From Lentzea aerocolonigenes (GTDB lineage: Bacteria > Actinomycetota > Actinomycetes > Mycobacteriales > Pseudonocardiaceae): DNA of 64,000 nt. Below, piece by piece: positions 41,072-50,103 of the stretch. The translations under genes and the position numbers were made by a program. Within the stretch, counting starts at the first letter, position 1, and every line of letters begins with the position of its first letter. Where the stretch lies: positions 1 to 64,000 of the forward strand of contig NZ_BBOJ01000035.1 of the NCBI RefSeq assembly GCF_000974445.1, in the 5' to 3' direction. The notes beneath the pieces were generated by a model, which ran no database searches, was not told where the DNA came from, and worked only from the letters and a program-made list of their open reading frames with translations.

Positions 41072-41458
41072 ATGGCGAAGCTCAGCACCGAAGAGCTGCT
41101 CGACGCGTTCAAGGAGATGACCCTCCTCGAGCTGTCGGACTTCGTGAAGCAGTTCGAGACGACCTTCGAGGTCACCGCCGCGGCGCCGGTCGCCGTCGCT
41201 GCCGCCGGCCCGGCCGGCCCGGCTGCCCCCGCCGAGGAGGAGAAGGACGAGTTCACCGTCGTCCTCGAGTCCGCCGGTGACAAGAAGATCCAGGTCATCA
41301 AGGTCGTCCGCGAGGTCGTCTCGGGCCTGGGCCTGAAGGAGGCCAAGGAGCTGGTCGAGTCCGCTCCGAAGCCGCTCCTGGAGAACGTGGCGAAGGACGT
41401 CGCCGACGCCGCCAAGGAGAAGCTCGAGGCTGCGGGCGCCAAGATCACCCTCAAGTGA
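41072..41458 (+). CDS. rplL: 50S ribosomal protein L7/L12
   Basis: The 128-residue acidic protein has an N-terminal dimer helix (LLDAFKEMTLLELSDFVKQF), an Ala/Pro hinge and the C-terminal domain KIQVIKVVREVVSGLGLKEA. It recruits translation GTPases. Overlong spacing is absent; it is 57 bp behind rplJ and ends in two hairpins. Confidence 0.98.
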   Translation: MAKLSTEELLDAFKEMTLLELSDFVKQFETTFEVTAAAPVAVAAAGPAGPAAPAEEEKDEFTVVLESAGDKKIQVIKVVREVVSGLGLKEAKELVESAPKPLLENVAKDVADAAKEKLEAAGAKITLK

Positions 41459-41461
41459 TCT

Positions 41462-41480
41462 GAGCCCCTCCGGGGGCTCG
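41462..41480 (+). terminator. First hairpin after rplL
   Basis: GAGCCCC and GGGGCTC pair around TCCG. Short, probably a weak or processing element. Confidence 0.5.
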
Positions 41481-41502
41481 CGCTCTGCCTCGCAGTGCCT
41501 GA

Positions 41503-41540
41503 AACGGGCGTGCACCTTTCAACGGGGGTGCACGCCCGTT
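41503..41540 (+). terminator. rplJ-rplL operon terminator
   Basis: AACGGGCGTGCACC and GGTGCACGCCCGTT pair perfectly over 14 bp, followed by TTGCAT; the T-rich end makes it a good intrinsic terminator. Confidence 0.9.
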
Positions 41541-41593
41541 TTGCATATCTGCTGCCGGGTGTGCCGCACATCACCCACACGTGTTTGCGAGCC

Positions 41594-41644
41594 TCACGCG
41601 GGGACCCCACGTACTGCATATGCGTACGCAGGGTCCCCGCGTGA
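41594..41644. repeat. Palindromic repeat, TCACGCGGGGACCC family
   Basis: TCACGCGGGGACCC (41594-41607) and its exact complement (41631-41644) enclose CACGTACTGCATATGCGTACGCA, itself palindromic at GCATATGC. The same acgcgggg...ccccgcgt type recurs at 52654-52740, which points to a dispersed palindromic family. Confidence 0.75.
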
Positions 41645-41809
41645 CGTCTGGAACGGGTGGATGTGGCTGGTTTGGGGGTGTACGAACCGGCGGCGTTATC
41701 GGAACGCAACCGGCGTTAGGCCAACTGGTGAGTAACCTGCCGCGAACGAACTCGTTGCCCAGGTATGACGCCGGACACCGCGGCGTCTTGGGCGTGTGCG
41801 GAGGTGCGG

Positions 41810-42877
41810 ATGGGCGTCGAGGTGGTCGTCGAGGGTCTGACCAAGTCCTTCGGCAAGCAGACCATCTGGCAGGACGTGACGCTCACGTTGCCGCCCGGTG
41901 AGGTCAGCGTGATGCTCGGGCCATCGGGTACCGGCAAGAGCGTGTTCCTGAAGTCGCTGGTGGGGCTGCTCAAGCCGGAAAAAGGCAAGATCGTCATCAA
42001 CGGGACGGATCTCGTGCGGTGCTCCGAGCACAAGCTCTACGAGATTCGGAAGATGTTCGGCGTGCTGTTCCAGGACGGTGCGTTGTTCGGGTCGATGAAC
42101 CTGTACGACAACATCGCCTTTCCGTTGCGCGAGCACACCCGCAAGAGCGAGGCCGAGGTCAGGCGCATCGTCCTCGAGAAGATGGAGATGGTCGGTCTCG
42201 TCGGGGCTGAGAAGAAGCTTCCCGGTGAGATCTCCGGCGGTATGCGCAAGCGGGCCGGTTTGGCTCGGGCGCTCGTTCTCGACCCCGAGATCATTTTGTG
42301 CGACGAGCCGGACTCCGGGCTCGATCCGGTGCGCACGGCTTATCTGAGCCAGTTGCTCATCGATCTCAACGCGCAGATCGACGCGACGATTCTCATCGTC
42401 ACGCACAACATCAACATTGCCCGGACCGTACCGGACAACCTCGGCATGTTGTTCCGGCGGGAGCTCGTCATGTTCGGGCCCCGCGAGGTGCTGCTGACCA
42501 GTGACGAACCCGTTGTCGAGCAGTTCCTCAACGGGCGGCGGCTCGGGCCCATCGGCATGTCCGAGGAGAAGGACCAGGCCACGATGGCCGCCGAGCAGGC
42601 TCATGCGGACGCCGGGCACTCGGACGGGTCACCGGACGAGGACATGCGCGGGGTTGTGCCGCAGTTGGAGCCGACGCCCGGCCTGCCGTACCGGGACGCT
42701 GTCCGGCGGCGCAAGGACCGGGTCATGTCGATCATTCACCAGCTGCCGCACGAGGCTCAGCAGGGGATCATCGCCAGCCTGACGCCGGAGGAGCAGGCGC
42801 GGTACGGCGTGCACGCCGGGGCTCCCGTTCACGCACCCTCGCCCAGCCCCTGGCCTCGCCACGGCGGTGTGCTGTGA
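41810..42877 (+). CDS. mceG: Mce-associated ABC ATPase (MceG/Mkl type)
   Basis: The 355-residue ATPase has Walker A GPSGTGKS (37-44), the Q loop FQDGALFGSMN, signature ISGGMRKRAGLARAL and Walker B IILCDEPDSGLDP. The MlaF-like signature with G-G-M-R-K-R is typical of the ATPase driving Mce lipid import. The C-terminal extension (about 260-355) with LPYRDAVRRRKDRVMSI is characteristic of actinobacterial MceG. ATG 41810 has GGAGG six bases before it. It overlaps the yrbE gene (GTGA). Confidence 0.95.
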   Translation: MGVEVVVEGLTKSFGKQTIWQDVTLTLPPGEVSVMLGPSGTGKSVFLKSLVGLLKPEKGKIVINGTDLVRCSEHKLYEIRKMFGVLFQDGALFGSMNLYDNIAFPLREHTRKSEAEVRRIVLEKMEMVGLVGAEKKLPGEISGGMRKRAGLARALVLDPEIILCDEPDSGLDPVRTAYLSQLLIDLNAQIDATILIVTHNINIARTVPDNLGMLFRRELVMFGPREVLLTSDEPVVEQFLNGRRLGPIGMSEEKDQATMAAEQAHADAGHSDGSPDEDMRGVVPQLEPTPGLPYRDAVRRRKDRVMSIIHQLPHEAQQGIIASLTPEEQARYGVHAGAPVHAPSPSPWPRHGGVL

Positions 42878-43659
42878 CTGCTCAGACGACTTTCCCCGGC
42901 GCCGGGGCGCTGCGGGAGACCGGGAAGCTGTGCCAGCTCGGCATCGACGTCGTGCGGACGTCGTTCCGCCGGCCGTTCCAGCTGCGGGAGTTCATCCAGC
43001 AGAGCTGGTTCATCGTCAGCGTCACGGTGCTGCCGACGGCCCTCGTCAGCATCCCGTTCGGCGCGGTCATCGCGTTGCAGCTCGGGTCCCTCACGCGGCA
43101 GATCGGTGCGCAGTCGTTCACCGGTGCGGCCAGCGTGCTCGCGATCATCCAGCAGGCCAGTCCGATCGTGACGGCGCTGCTCATCGCGGGTGCTGGTGGC
43201 TCGGCGATCTGTGCGGACCTCGGGTCGCGCAAGATCCGCGAAGAGATCGACGCGATGGAAGTGCTCGGTGTGAGCCCGATCCACCGGCTGGTCGTGCCTC
43301 GGGTGCTGGCCGCGATGCTCGTGTCCGTGCTGCTCAACGGCATGGTCAGCGTCGTCGGCGTGCTCGGTGGCTACTTCTTCAACGTGATCATGCAGGACGG
43401 CACGCCGGGTGCGTACCTCGCGAGCTTCAGCGCGCTGGCGCAGCTGCCCGACCTCTGGATCAGCGAGATCAAGGCGCTGATCTTCGGGTTCATCGCGGGC
43501 ATCGTGGCCGCGTACCGGGGGCTCAACCCGGCCGGTGGGCCGAAGGGCGTGGGTGACGCGGTGAACCAGGCCGTGGTCATCACGTTCCTGCTGCTGTTCT
43601 TCGTCAACTTCGTCCTCACCACGATCTACCTGCAGGTCGTGCCCGCGAAGGGGAGCTGA
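42874..43659 (+). CDS. YrbE/MlaE-type Mce permease A
   Basis: The 261-residue membrane protein has the MlaE layout with five or six hydrophobic helices and the conserved stretch AQSFTGAASVLAII...GSRKIREEIDAMEVLGVSP. It forms half of the permease above which the Mce hexamer sits. GTG 42874. Confidence 0.93.
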   Translation: MTAQTTFPGAGALRETGKLCQLGIDVVRTSFRRPFQLREFIQQSWFIVSVTVLPTALVSIPFGAVIALQLGSLTRQIGAQSFTGAASVLAIIQQASPIVTALLIAGAGGSAICADLGSRKIREEIDAMEVLGVSPIHRLVVPRVLAAMLVSVLLNGMVSVVGVLGGYFFNVIMQDGTPGAYLASFSALAQLPDLWISEIKALIFGFIAGIVAAYRGLNPAGGPKGVGDAVNQAVVITFLLLFFVNFVLTTIYLQVVPAKGS

Positions 43660-44468
43660 TGGCGAACAAGGCGTTGTCCACTCTGGACGGGTTCGGCGAC
43701 CAGCTGTCGTTTTACATCAAGGCGCTGGCGTGGACCCCTCGCGCGATCAAGCGGTACTCCAAGGAGACGATGCGGCTGCTGGCCGAGGTCAGCTTCGGCA
43801 GCGGCGCGCTCGCGGTCATCGGCGGCACGATCGGCGTGATGGTGGGACTGAGCGTCTTCACCGGCACGGTCGTCGGCCTGCAGGGCTTCACGGCCCTGAA
43901 CCAGATCGGCACGAGCGCGTTCGCCGGCTTCGTGAGCGCCTACTTCAACACCCGTGAGATCGCGCCGTTGGTGGCCGGCCTCGCTTTGAGCGCCACGGTC
44001 GGGTCCGGCTTCACGGCTCAGCTCGGCGCCATGCGGATCTCCGAGGAGATCGACGCGCTCGAGGTCATGGGCATCCCCAGCCTGCCGTTCCTCGTCACCA
44101 CGCGGATCATCGCCGGGTTCGTCGCGATCATCCCGCTGTACGTGATCGGCCTGCTGACCAGCTATCTCGCGGCCCGGACGATCACCGTCGAGTTCTACGG
44201 GCAGTCGGCAGGCACGTACGACCACTACTTCAACCTGTTCCTACCGCCGATCGACGTGCTCTGGTCGTTCGGCAAGGTGCTGGTCTTCGCGGTCGTGATC
44301 ATCATGACCCACTGCTACTACGGCTACCGCGCGTCCGGTGGTCCGGCGGGCGTCGGTGTGGCGGTCGGCCGCGCGGTGCGGACCGCGATCGTCACGACGG
44401 CGCTGCTCGACTTCTTCCTGAGCCTCGCGATCTGGGGTGCGACGACGACGGTGAGGATCGCGGGATGA
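43659..44468 (+). CDS. YrbE/MlaE-type Mce permease B
   Basis: The 269-residue paralogue partners with permease A. It has TSAFAGFVSAYFNTREIAPL and LGAMRISEEIDALEVMGIPS, the two signatures of MlaE, and a C-terminal GYRASGGPAGVGVAVGRAVR. The ATG overlaps the stop of permease A (TGATG). Confidence 0.93.
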   Translation: MANKALSTLDGFGDQLSFYIKALAWTPRAIKRYSKETMRLLAEVSFGSGALAVIGGTIGVMVGLSVFTGTVVGLQGFTALNQIGTSAFAGFVSAYFNTREIAPLVAGLALSATVGSGFTAQLGAMRISEEIDALEVMGIPSLPFLVTTRIIAGFVAIIPLYVIGLLTSYLAARTITVEFYGQSAGTYDHYFNLFLPPIDVLWSFGKVLVFAVVIIMTHCYYGYRASGGPAGVGVAVGRAVRTAIVTTALLDFFLSLAIWGATTTVRIAG

Positions 44469-45781
44469 GGAAACGCGTGCTGGGCATCGCCTTTCTTCTC
44501 GCGATCGCCATGTTCCTGTCGCTCACGGTGGCGCTGTACAAGGACGCCTTCAGCGACTACGTGAAGGTCACGCTCAAGACCGACCACATCGGCAACCAGC
44601 TGCAGACCGCGAGCGACGTCAAGGTGCGCGGCCTGATCGTCGGCTCGGTGAAGGCCATCCGCACCAGCGGTGACGGCGCCGAGCTGGAGCTGGCCCTGCT
44701 GCCGGACAAGGTCTCGCAGATCCCGTCCAACGTCAGCGCGCGCCTGCTGCCCAAGACGTTGTTCGGCGAGCGGTACGTGAACCTCGTGTTGCCGCAGCAG
44801 AAGAGCGCGGCCATCAAAGAGGGTGCGGTCATCGAGCAGGACCGGACCAGCAGCGCGATCGAGCTCGAACGCGTGCTGGACAACCTGATGCCCGTGCTCC
44901 AGTCGATCCAGCCGGAGAAGCTCGCGACCACGCTGACCGCGTTGTCGCAGGCGCTCGACGGCCGCGGCAAGCCCCTCGGTCAGACGCTGGTGTCGCTCGA
45001 CCAGTACCTCGGTGAGCTCAACCCGCAGCTCCCGGCGTTGAAGGAGAACATCTCCAAGCTCGCGGACGTCTCGAACGTCTACGCCGACGCCGCACCGGAC
45101 CTGTTGCAGGCGCTCAACGACATGACCACGACGACCAAGACCGTCGTCGAGCAGCGGGACAACCTGCTCGCGCTGTACGGGTCGCTGACCACGACGTCGC
45201 AGGACCTCACGAGCTTCGTCACGGTCAACAAGAACAACATCATCGGCCTCGCCGACACCAGCCGGCCGACGCTCGAGTTGCTCGCCAAGTACGCGCCCGA
45301 GTACCCGTGCCTGCTCAAGGGTCTCGCGGAGTTCGAGCCGGTCATCAGCAAGGCGTTCGGCGAGGGCACCAACGAGCCCGGCCTGCACATCACGCTGGAG
45401 ATCACGCAGAACCGCGGCAAGTACAAGCCGAACCTCGACGAGCCCGAGTACAGGGACAAGCGCGGTCCTCGCTGCTACGACATCGTGCCGAGGCCGAACC
45501 CGTTCCCGCAGTACCCGCCGGAGGGCCCGGTGCAGGACGGTTCCAGCTCGCCGCCGCCCGCACGCGTCGCGAACGACGGGATCCTGCCGCCCGCCAACGC
45601 CGGCAACACCTCGACGTCGTCCGCGCAGGACGTGCTGCGGCTCGCGAACTCGCCGGAGGAGGCCAGGTTGATCGCGGCCCTCTTCGGCCCGCGGATCGGC
45701 GTCGACCCGCAGGACATGCCCGGCTGGTCGAGCCTGCTGCTCGGACCGCTCGTGCGCGGAACGGAGGTGACCGTCAAGTGA
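44465..45781 (+). CDS. MCE-family protein, position A
   Basis: The 438-residue protein has a single N-terminal hydrophobic helix (VLGIAFLLAIAMFLSLTVAL) and the MCE domain at about 35-115 (KVRGLIVGSVKAI, LFGERYVNLVLP), then a long helical coiled region and a Pro-rich tail from about 345. Six such subunits build a hydrophobic tunnel through the periplasm-like space for lipids. ATG 44465 overlaps the permease stop. Confidence 0.95.
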   Translation: MRKRVLGIAFLLAIAMFLSLTVALYKDAFSDYVKVTLKTDHIGNQLQTASDVKVRGLIVGSVKAIRTSGDGAELELALLPDKVSQIPSNVSARLLPKTLFGERYVNLVLPQQKSAAIKEGAVIEQDRTSSAIELERVLDNLMPVLQSIQPEKLATTLTALSQALDGRGKPLGQTLVSLDQYLGELNPQLPALKENISKLADVSNVYADAAPDLLQALNDMTTTTKTVVEQRDNLLALYGSLTTTSQDLTSFVTVNKNNIIGLADTSRPTLELLAKYAPEYPCLLKGLAEFEPVISKAFGEGTNEPGLHITLEITQNRGKYKPNLDEPEYRDKRGPRCYDIVPRPNPFPQYPPEGPVQDGSSSPPPARVANDGILPPANAGNTSTSSAQDVLRLANSPEEARLIAALFGPRIGVDPQDMPGWSSLLLGPLVRGTEVTVK

Positions 45782-46809
45782 AGGGACTGCTCGCCCCGCT
45801 GCTCAAGCTGATCACCTTCGCGGTGGTCACGATCCTCGCCACGACGCTGCTCGCGGTGACCATCGCCAACGTGAACCTGGCCGGTGCCACCGACTACAAG
45901 GCCCAGTTCACCGACGTCACCGCGTTGAACGAGGGTGACGACGTCCGCATCGCCGGCGTCCGCGTCGGGCAGGTCGACTCGATCAAGGTCGTGGACCGCA
46001 AGACCGCGGAGGTCGCGTTCTCGATCAACGGCGAACGCAAGCTGCCCGGCTCGGTGACCGCGACGATCAAGTACCGCAACCTGGTGGGACAGCGGTACAT
46101 CGCGCTGGAGTCCGGCACCGGTGACACCCAGGCCGTGCTGCCAGAGGGCGGCACGATCCCGTTGGAGCGCACCAAGCCCGCGCTGGACCTGACGGTGTTG
46201 TTCAACGGCTTCAAGCCGCTGTTCCAGGCGCTGTCGCCGGACGACGTGAACAAGCTGTCGTTCGAGATCATCCAGGTGCTGCAGGGAGAAGGCAGCACGA
46301 TCGACAGCCTGCTGGAGCACACGGCGTCGCTGACCAGCACGCTGGCGAGCAAGGACAAGGTGATCGGCGAGGTCGTCGACAACCTCAACACCGCGCTCGA
46401 CACTGTGAACTCGCGCGACGAGGACTTCAACAACCTCGTGATCACGTTGCAGACGCTGGTGTCCGGGCTCGCGCAGGACCGCAAGCCGATCGGTGACGCG
46501 ATCACCGCGCTCGGCGACCTGACGAACGCCACCTCGGGTCTGCTGGAGCAGGGCCGGGAGCCGTTGAAGAACGACATCGCCCAGCTCGGGCTGGTCTCGA
46601 AGACGTTGGGCGACAACGAGGTGCTCGTCGACCGGATGTTGCAGCGGCTGCCGAACAAGCTGGAGACGATCACGCGGACCGCGACCTACGGCTCGTGGTT
46701 CAACTTCTTCCTGTGCGAGGCCGGCGGCCAGGTCGCCGTGCCGCCGGTCATCAACAACCCGATTCCGATCACGGCGCTGCCGGTGACACAACAGAGGTGC
46801 CGCCGATGA
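45778..46809 (+). CDS. MCE-family protein, position B
   Basis: 343 residues, with N-terminal helix LLKLITFAVVTILATTLLAV, MCE domain (EGDDVRIAGVRVGQVDSI, YRNLVGQRYIALE) and helical needle region. GTG 45778 overlaps the preceding stop. Ends with a short Cys-containing C-terminus (CRR). Confidence 0.94.
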   Translation: MKGLLAPLLKLITFAVVTILATTLLAVTIANVNLAGATDYKAQFTDVTALNEGDDVRIAGVRVGQVDSIKVVDRKTAEVAFSINGERKLPGSVTATIKYRNLVGQRYIALESGTGDTQAVLPEGGTIPLERTKPALDLTVLFNGFKPLFQALSPDDVNKLSFEIIQVLQGEGSTIDSLLEHTASLTSTLASKDKVIGEVVDNLNTALDTVNSRDEDFNNLVITLQTLVSGLAQDRKPIGDAITALGDLTNATSGLLEQGREPLKNDIAQLGLVSKTLGDNEVLVDRMLQRLPNKLETITRTATYGSWFNFFLCEAGGQVAVPPVINNPIPITALPVTQQRCRR

Positions 46810-47807
46810 AGGAGCGCAACCCGATCAGGACCGGCGCGATCAGCCTGACGTTGATCGCCCTGCTGCTGCTCGCCGCCTTCTACTCCGACGACCTGCCGAT
46901 CGTCGGCGGCGGCACGAGCTACGCCGCGGACTTCAGCGAGGCCGCGGGGCTGGTGCCGGGCAACGAGGTCCGCGTCGCCGGCGTGAAGGTCGGCAAGGTC
47001 ACCAAGGTCAAGCTGAACGGCGACCGGGTGCGGGTGACGTTCAAGGTCAAGGACGCCTGGGTGGGCGACCGCACGACCGCGATGATCCGCATCAAGACGT
47101 TGCTGGGCCAGAAGTTCCTGGCGCTCGACCCGCAGGGCAGCGCGCCGCTCTCGCCGGGCAACCCGATCCCGAAGGAACGCACGCTCGCGCCGTACGACGT
47201 GAACGAGGCGTTCAACGGGCTCGCGACGACCGTCGGCCAGATCGACACCAAGCAGCTCGCGGACAGCTTCACGGTGCTGTCGGACACCTTCAAGAACTCG
47301 CCGGAGCACGTCCGCGGCGCGCTGGACGGCCTGTCCGCGCTGTCGAAGACGATCTCCTCGCGCGACGAGCAGCTCGCGAAGCTCCTGGACAACACCAGGC
47401 AGCTGACCAAGACGCTCGCCGACCGCAACGCGGAGTTCGAGAAGCTGCTCTCGGACGGCAACCTGCTGCTCGGTGAGCTGCGCAAGCGCCGTGAGGCGAT
47501 CAGCGCGCTGCTGACCGGCACCCGCGACCTGTCCCGTCAGCTCAGAGGTCTGGTGCAGGACAACCAGAACCAGCTCAAGCCCGCGCTGGAGCAGCTCGGC
47601 AGGGTCACCACGATCCTGCAGCGCAACCAGGACAACCTCGACCGCAGCCTCGCGCTGATGGCACCGTTCTACCGGGTGTTCGCGAACACCCTGGGCAACG
47701 GCCGTTGGTTCGACACCTACATCTGCGGTCTGCTGCCGCCTTCGGTGAACCTCGGCGTCGTCGGGTTCAACGAGGAAGGCTGCCTGCCTCCGGGGGTGCA
47801 GCGATGA
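46806..47807 (+). CDS. MCE-family protein, position C
   Basis: 333 residues, with N-terminal helix ISLTLIALLLLAAFY, MCE domain (GNEVRVAGVKVGKVTKV, LGQKFLALDP) and helical region with RNQDNLDRSLALMAPFYRVF, close to the ends of known MceC proteins. ATG overlaps the preceding stop (ATGA). Confidence 0.94.
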   Translation: MKERNPIRTGAISLTLIALLLLAAFYSDDLPIVGGGTSYAADFSEAAGLVPGNEVRVAGVKVGKVTKVKLNGDRVRVTFKVKDAWVGDRTTAMIRIKTLLGQKFLALDPQGSAPLSPGNPIPKERTLAPYDVNEAFNGLATTVGQIDTKQLADSFTVLSDTFKNSPEHVRGALDGLSALSKTISSRDEQLAKLLDNTRQLTKTLADRNAEFEKLLSDGNLLLGELRKRREAISALLTGTRDLSRQLRGLVQDNQNQLKPALEQLGRVTTILQRNQDNLDRSLALMAPFYRVFANTLGNGRWFDTYICGLLPPSVNLGVVGFNEEGCLPPGVQR

Positions 47808-48970
47808 CCACCGCTGTCAACACGAAGACTGGCCGTTTCATCGCGATCGCGTGCGTGCTCGCGCTGGTCGTGACCGCTGCCCTGTGGTGGGTGTTCGCCG
47901 GGATGAACGGCCGCAAGGTCACCGCCCACTTCGCGGCGGCCGTCGGCGTCTACCCCGGTGGTGACGTGCGGGTGCTCGGTGTGAAGGTCGGCACCATCGA
48001 CGAGGTCACACCCGAGGGCAAGACGGTCAAGGTCGTCTTCACCCTCGACCGCGACGTCCGGATCCCCGAGAACGCGCAGGCCGTCGTGGTCTCGCCGAGC
48101 GTGGTCAGCGACCGGTACGTGCAGCTCGCGCCCGCCTACACCGGCGGGCCGACGATGGGCGACAACGCCGTGATCCCGCGCGAGCGCACCGCGACGCCGG
48201 TCGAGCTGGACGAGCTCTACCAGTCGCTGGACAAGCTCACGACCGCGCTGGGACCCAACGGGGCGAACGCCGACGGCGCGTTGGCGGACCTGCTCAACGC
48301 CGCGGCCAAGAACCTCGACGGCAACGGTCAGGCGCTCAACGACACGTTGAAGAACCTCGGCCAGGCCACGCGCACGCTGTCGGGGTCCAAAGAGGACCTG
48401 TTCGCCACCGTCGACAACCTGCAGAAGTTCACCGCGATGCTCGCGGCCAACGACAGCCAGGTGCGGGACTTCAACAAGCAGCTCGCGGACGTGTCGAAGA
48501 TGCTCGCCGACGAACGCGGCGACCTCGGTGCCGCGCTGAACGAGCTGGCGACCGCGCTGGGCCAGGTGCAGGGCTTCATCAAGGACAACCGCGAGGTGCT
48601 GAAGTCCAATGTGGACAAGCTCGCCTCGATCACGCAGGTGCTGGTGAACCAGCGCGCCGCGCTCGCGGAGACGCTCGACGTCGCCCCGCTCGCCTTGGGC
48701 AACCTGCAGAACTCCTACAACGCGGCGTCCGGCACGCTCGACACCCGCGCGAACATCAACGAGCTGAACCAGCCGCCGATCGTGCTGATCTGCAAGCTGG
48801 TCCAGCAGGCGACGCCGAACAACGTGCCGCAGGTGCTCGCGCAGACGTGCAAGCAGCTGGAGCCGATCCTGTCCGGCGCGGTGCCGCTGCCCACTCCGGC
48901 TCAGGCGATCTCCGACCTGAACGCGGGCAAGCTGCCGCTGCCCCTGCCCGTTGCGGGGGTGCCGCGGTGA
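47804..48970 (+). CDS. MCE-family protein, position D
   Basis: 388 residues, with N-terminal helix FIAIACVLALVVTAALWWVF, MCE domain (GGDVRVLGVKVGTIDEV, VVSDRYVQLAPAY) and a C-terminal Pro/Leu-rich tail. ATG 47804 overlaps the preceding stop. Confidence 0.94.
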   Translation: MTTAVNTKTGRFIAIACVLALVVTAALWWVFAGMNGRKVTAHFAAAVGVYPGGDVRVLGVKVGTIDEVTPEGKTVKVVFTLDRDVRIPENAQAVVVSPSVVSDRYVQLAPAYTGGPTMGDNAVIPRERTATPVELDELYQSLDKLTTALGPNGANADGALADLLNAAAKNLDGNGQALNDTLKNLGQATRTLSGSKEDLFATVDNLQKFTAMLAANDSQVRDFNKQLADVSKMLADERGDLGAALNELATALGQVQGFIKDNREVLKSNVDKLASITQVLVNQRAALAETLDVAPLALGNLQNSYNAASGTLDTRANINELNQPPIVLICKLVQQATPNNVPQVLAQTCKQLEPILSGAVPLPTPAQAISDLNAGKLPLPLPVAGVPR

Positions 48971-50103
48971 AGAAGCTCGCGATCGTGTTGTCGGCCCTGG
49001 TGCTGGCTGGTTGTGGCTCGGGCGGGTTCGACGGCGTCTACAACATGCCGTTGCCGGGTGGTGCGGACGTCGGTGATCACCCGTACCGGGTCAAGGCGCA
49101 GTTCAAGGACGTCCTGGACCTCGTGCCGCAGGCCGGCGTGAAGGTCAACGACGTGCCGGTCGGGCGCGTGGAGAAGATCGACCTCGCCGGTGACGGCTGG
49201 ACGGCCGAGGTGACCATGCTGGTCAACGGTGACGTGCAGCTGCCGGCGAACGCGTTCGCGAACCTGCGCCAGTCCGCGTTGCTCGGCGAGAAGTTCGTCG
49301 AGCTCGGGAAGCCCAAGGACGCCGCGGGCAAACTGGCCGACAACGCCGTGATCCCGTTGGCGAAGACGAACCGCAACCCCGAGGTCGAAGAGGTCTTCGG
49401 CGCGTTGTCGATGTTGCTCAACGGCGGTGGTGTCGCGCAGCTGCAGAACATCACCAAGGAGCTCAACGCGGCGTTGGAGGGCAACGAGCAGCAGGTGCGT
49501 TCGTTGCTGGGCAACCTGAACACGTTCGTCGGGGAGCTCGACAAGCACAAGGCGGAGATCGTCCGCGCGCTGGACTCGCTGAACCGGCTCGCCGGCACGC
49601 TGGCCCAGCAGCGCGAGAAGATCGCGGTCGCGCTGACGGACCTGGAACCCGGTCTGAAGGTGCTGGCCGAGCAGCGGACGCAGCTCGTGACGTTGCTGCA
49701 GTCGTTGAACAAGCTTTCCGACGTCGCGGTGGACACGGTGAACAAGAGCCGTGACGACATCGTCGCGGACCTGAAGGCGTTGCAGCCGACGCTGACCAAG
49801 CTCGCCGAGTCGGGGCAGAACCTGCCGAAGTCGCTCGAGCTGCTGCTGACCTACCCGTTCCCGGACGAGGCGGTCGACGGCATCAAGGGCGACTACACGA
49901 ACCTCTACGCCGACCTGGACCTCAACCTCGGCACGATCCTGGACAACCTCGGACGGTCGCGGCAGTCCCCGCTCGACGGGCTGGTCCCGTCGCAGGGCAC
50001 GCCGTTGCCGTTGCCGAACATCCCGCTGCCGGGCCTGAACCAGGGCAGCGGGTCCGGGCTGGGCGACCTGCTCGGTGGCCTGCTGGGAGGTGGTCGCAAG
50101 TGA
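48967..50103 (+). CDS. MCE-family lipoprotein, position E (LprK type)
   Basis: 378 residues, with a lipoprotein signal KKLAIVLSALVLAGCGSGG with lipobox LAGC, MCE domain (GVKVNDVPVGRVEKIDL, LLGEKFVELG) and a long helical region. The lipid anchor marks it as the E subunit in every Mce operon. GTG 48967 overlaps the preceding stop. The C-terminus is a Gly/Leu tail. Confidence 0.95.
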   Translation: MKKLAIVLSALVLAGCGSGGFDGVYNMPLPGGADVGDHPYRVKAQFKDVLDLVPQAGVKVNDVPVGRVEKIDLAGDGWTAEVTMLVNGDVQLPANAFANLRQSALLGEKFVELGKPKDAAGKLADNAVIPLAKTNRNPEVEEVFGALSMLLNGGGVAQLQNITKELNAALEGNEQQVRSLLGNLNTFVGELDKHKAEIVRALDSLNRLAGTLAQQREKIAVALTDLEPGLKVLAEQRTQLVTLLQSLNKLSDVAVDTVNKSRDDIVADLKALQPTLTKLAESGQNLPKSLELLLTYPFPDEAVDGIKGDYTNLYADLDLNLGTILDNLGRSRQSPLDGLVPSQGTPLPLPNIPLPGLNQGSGSGLGDLLGGLLGGGRK

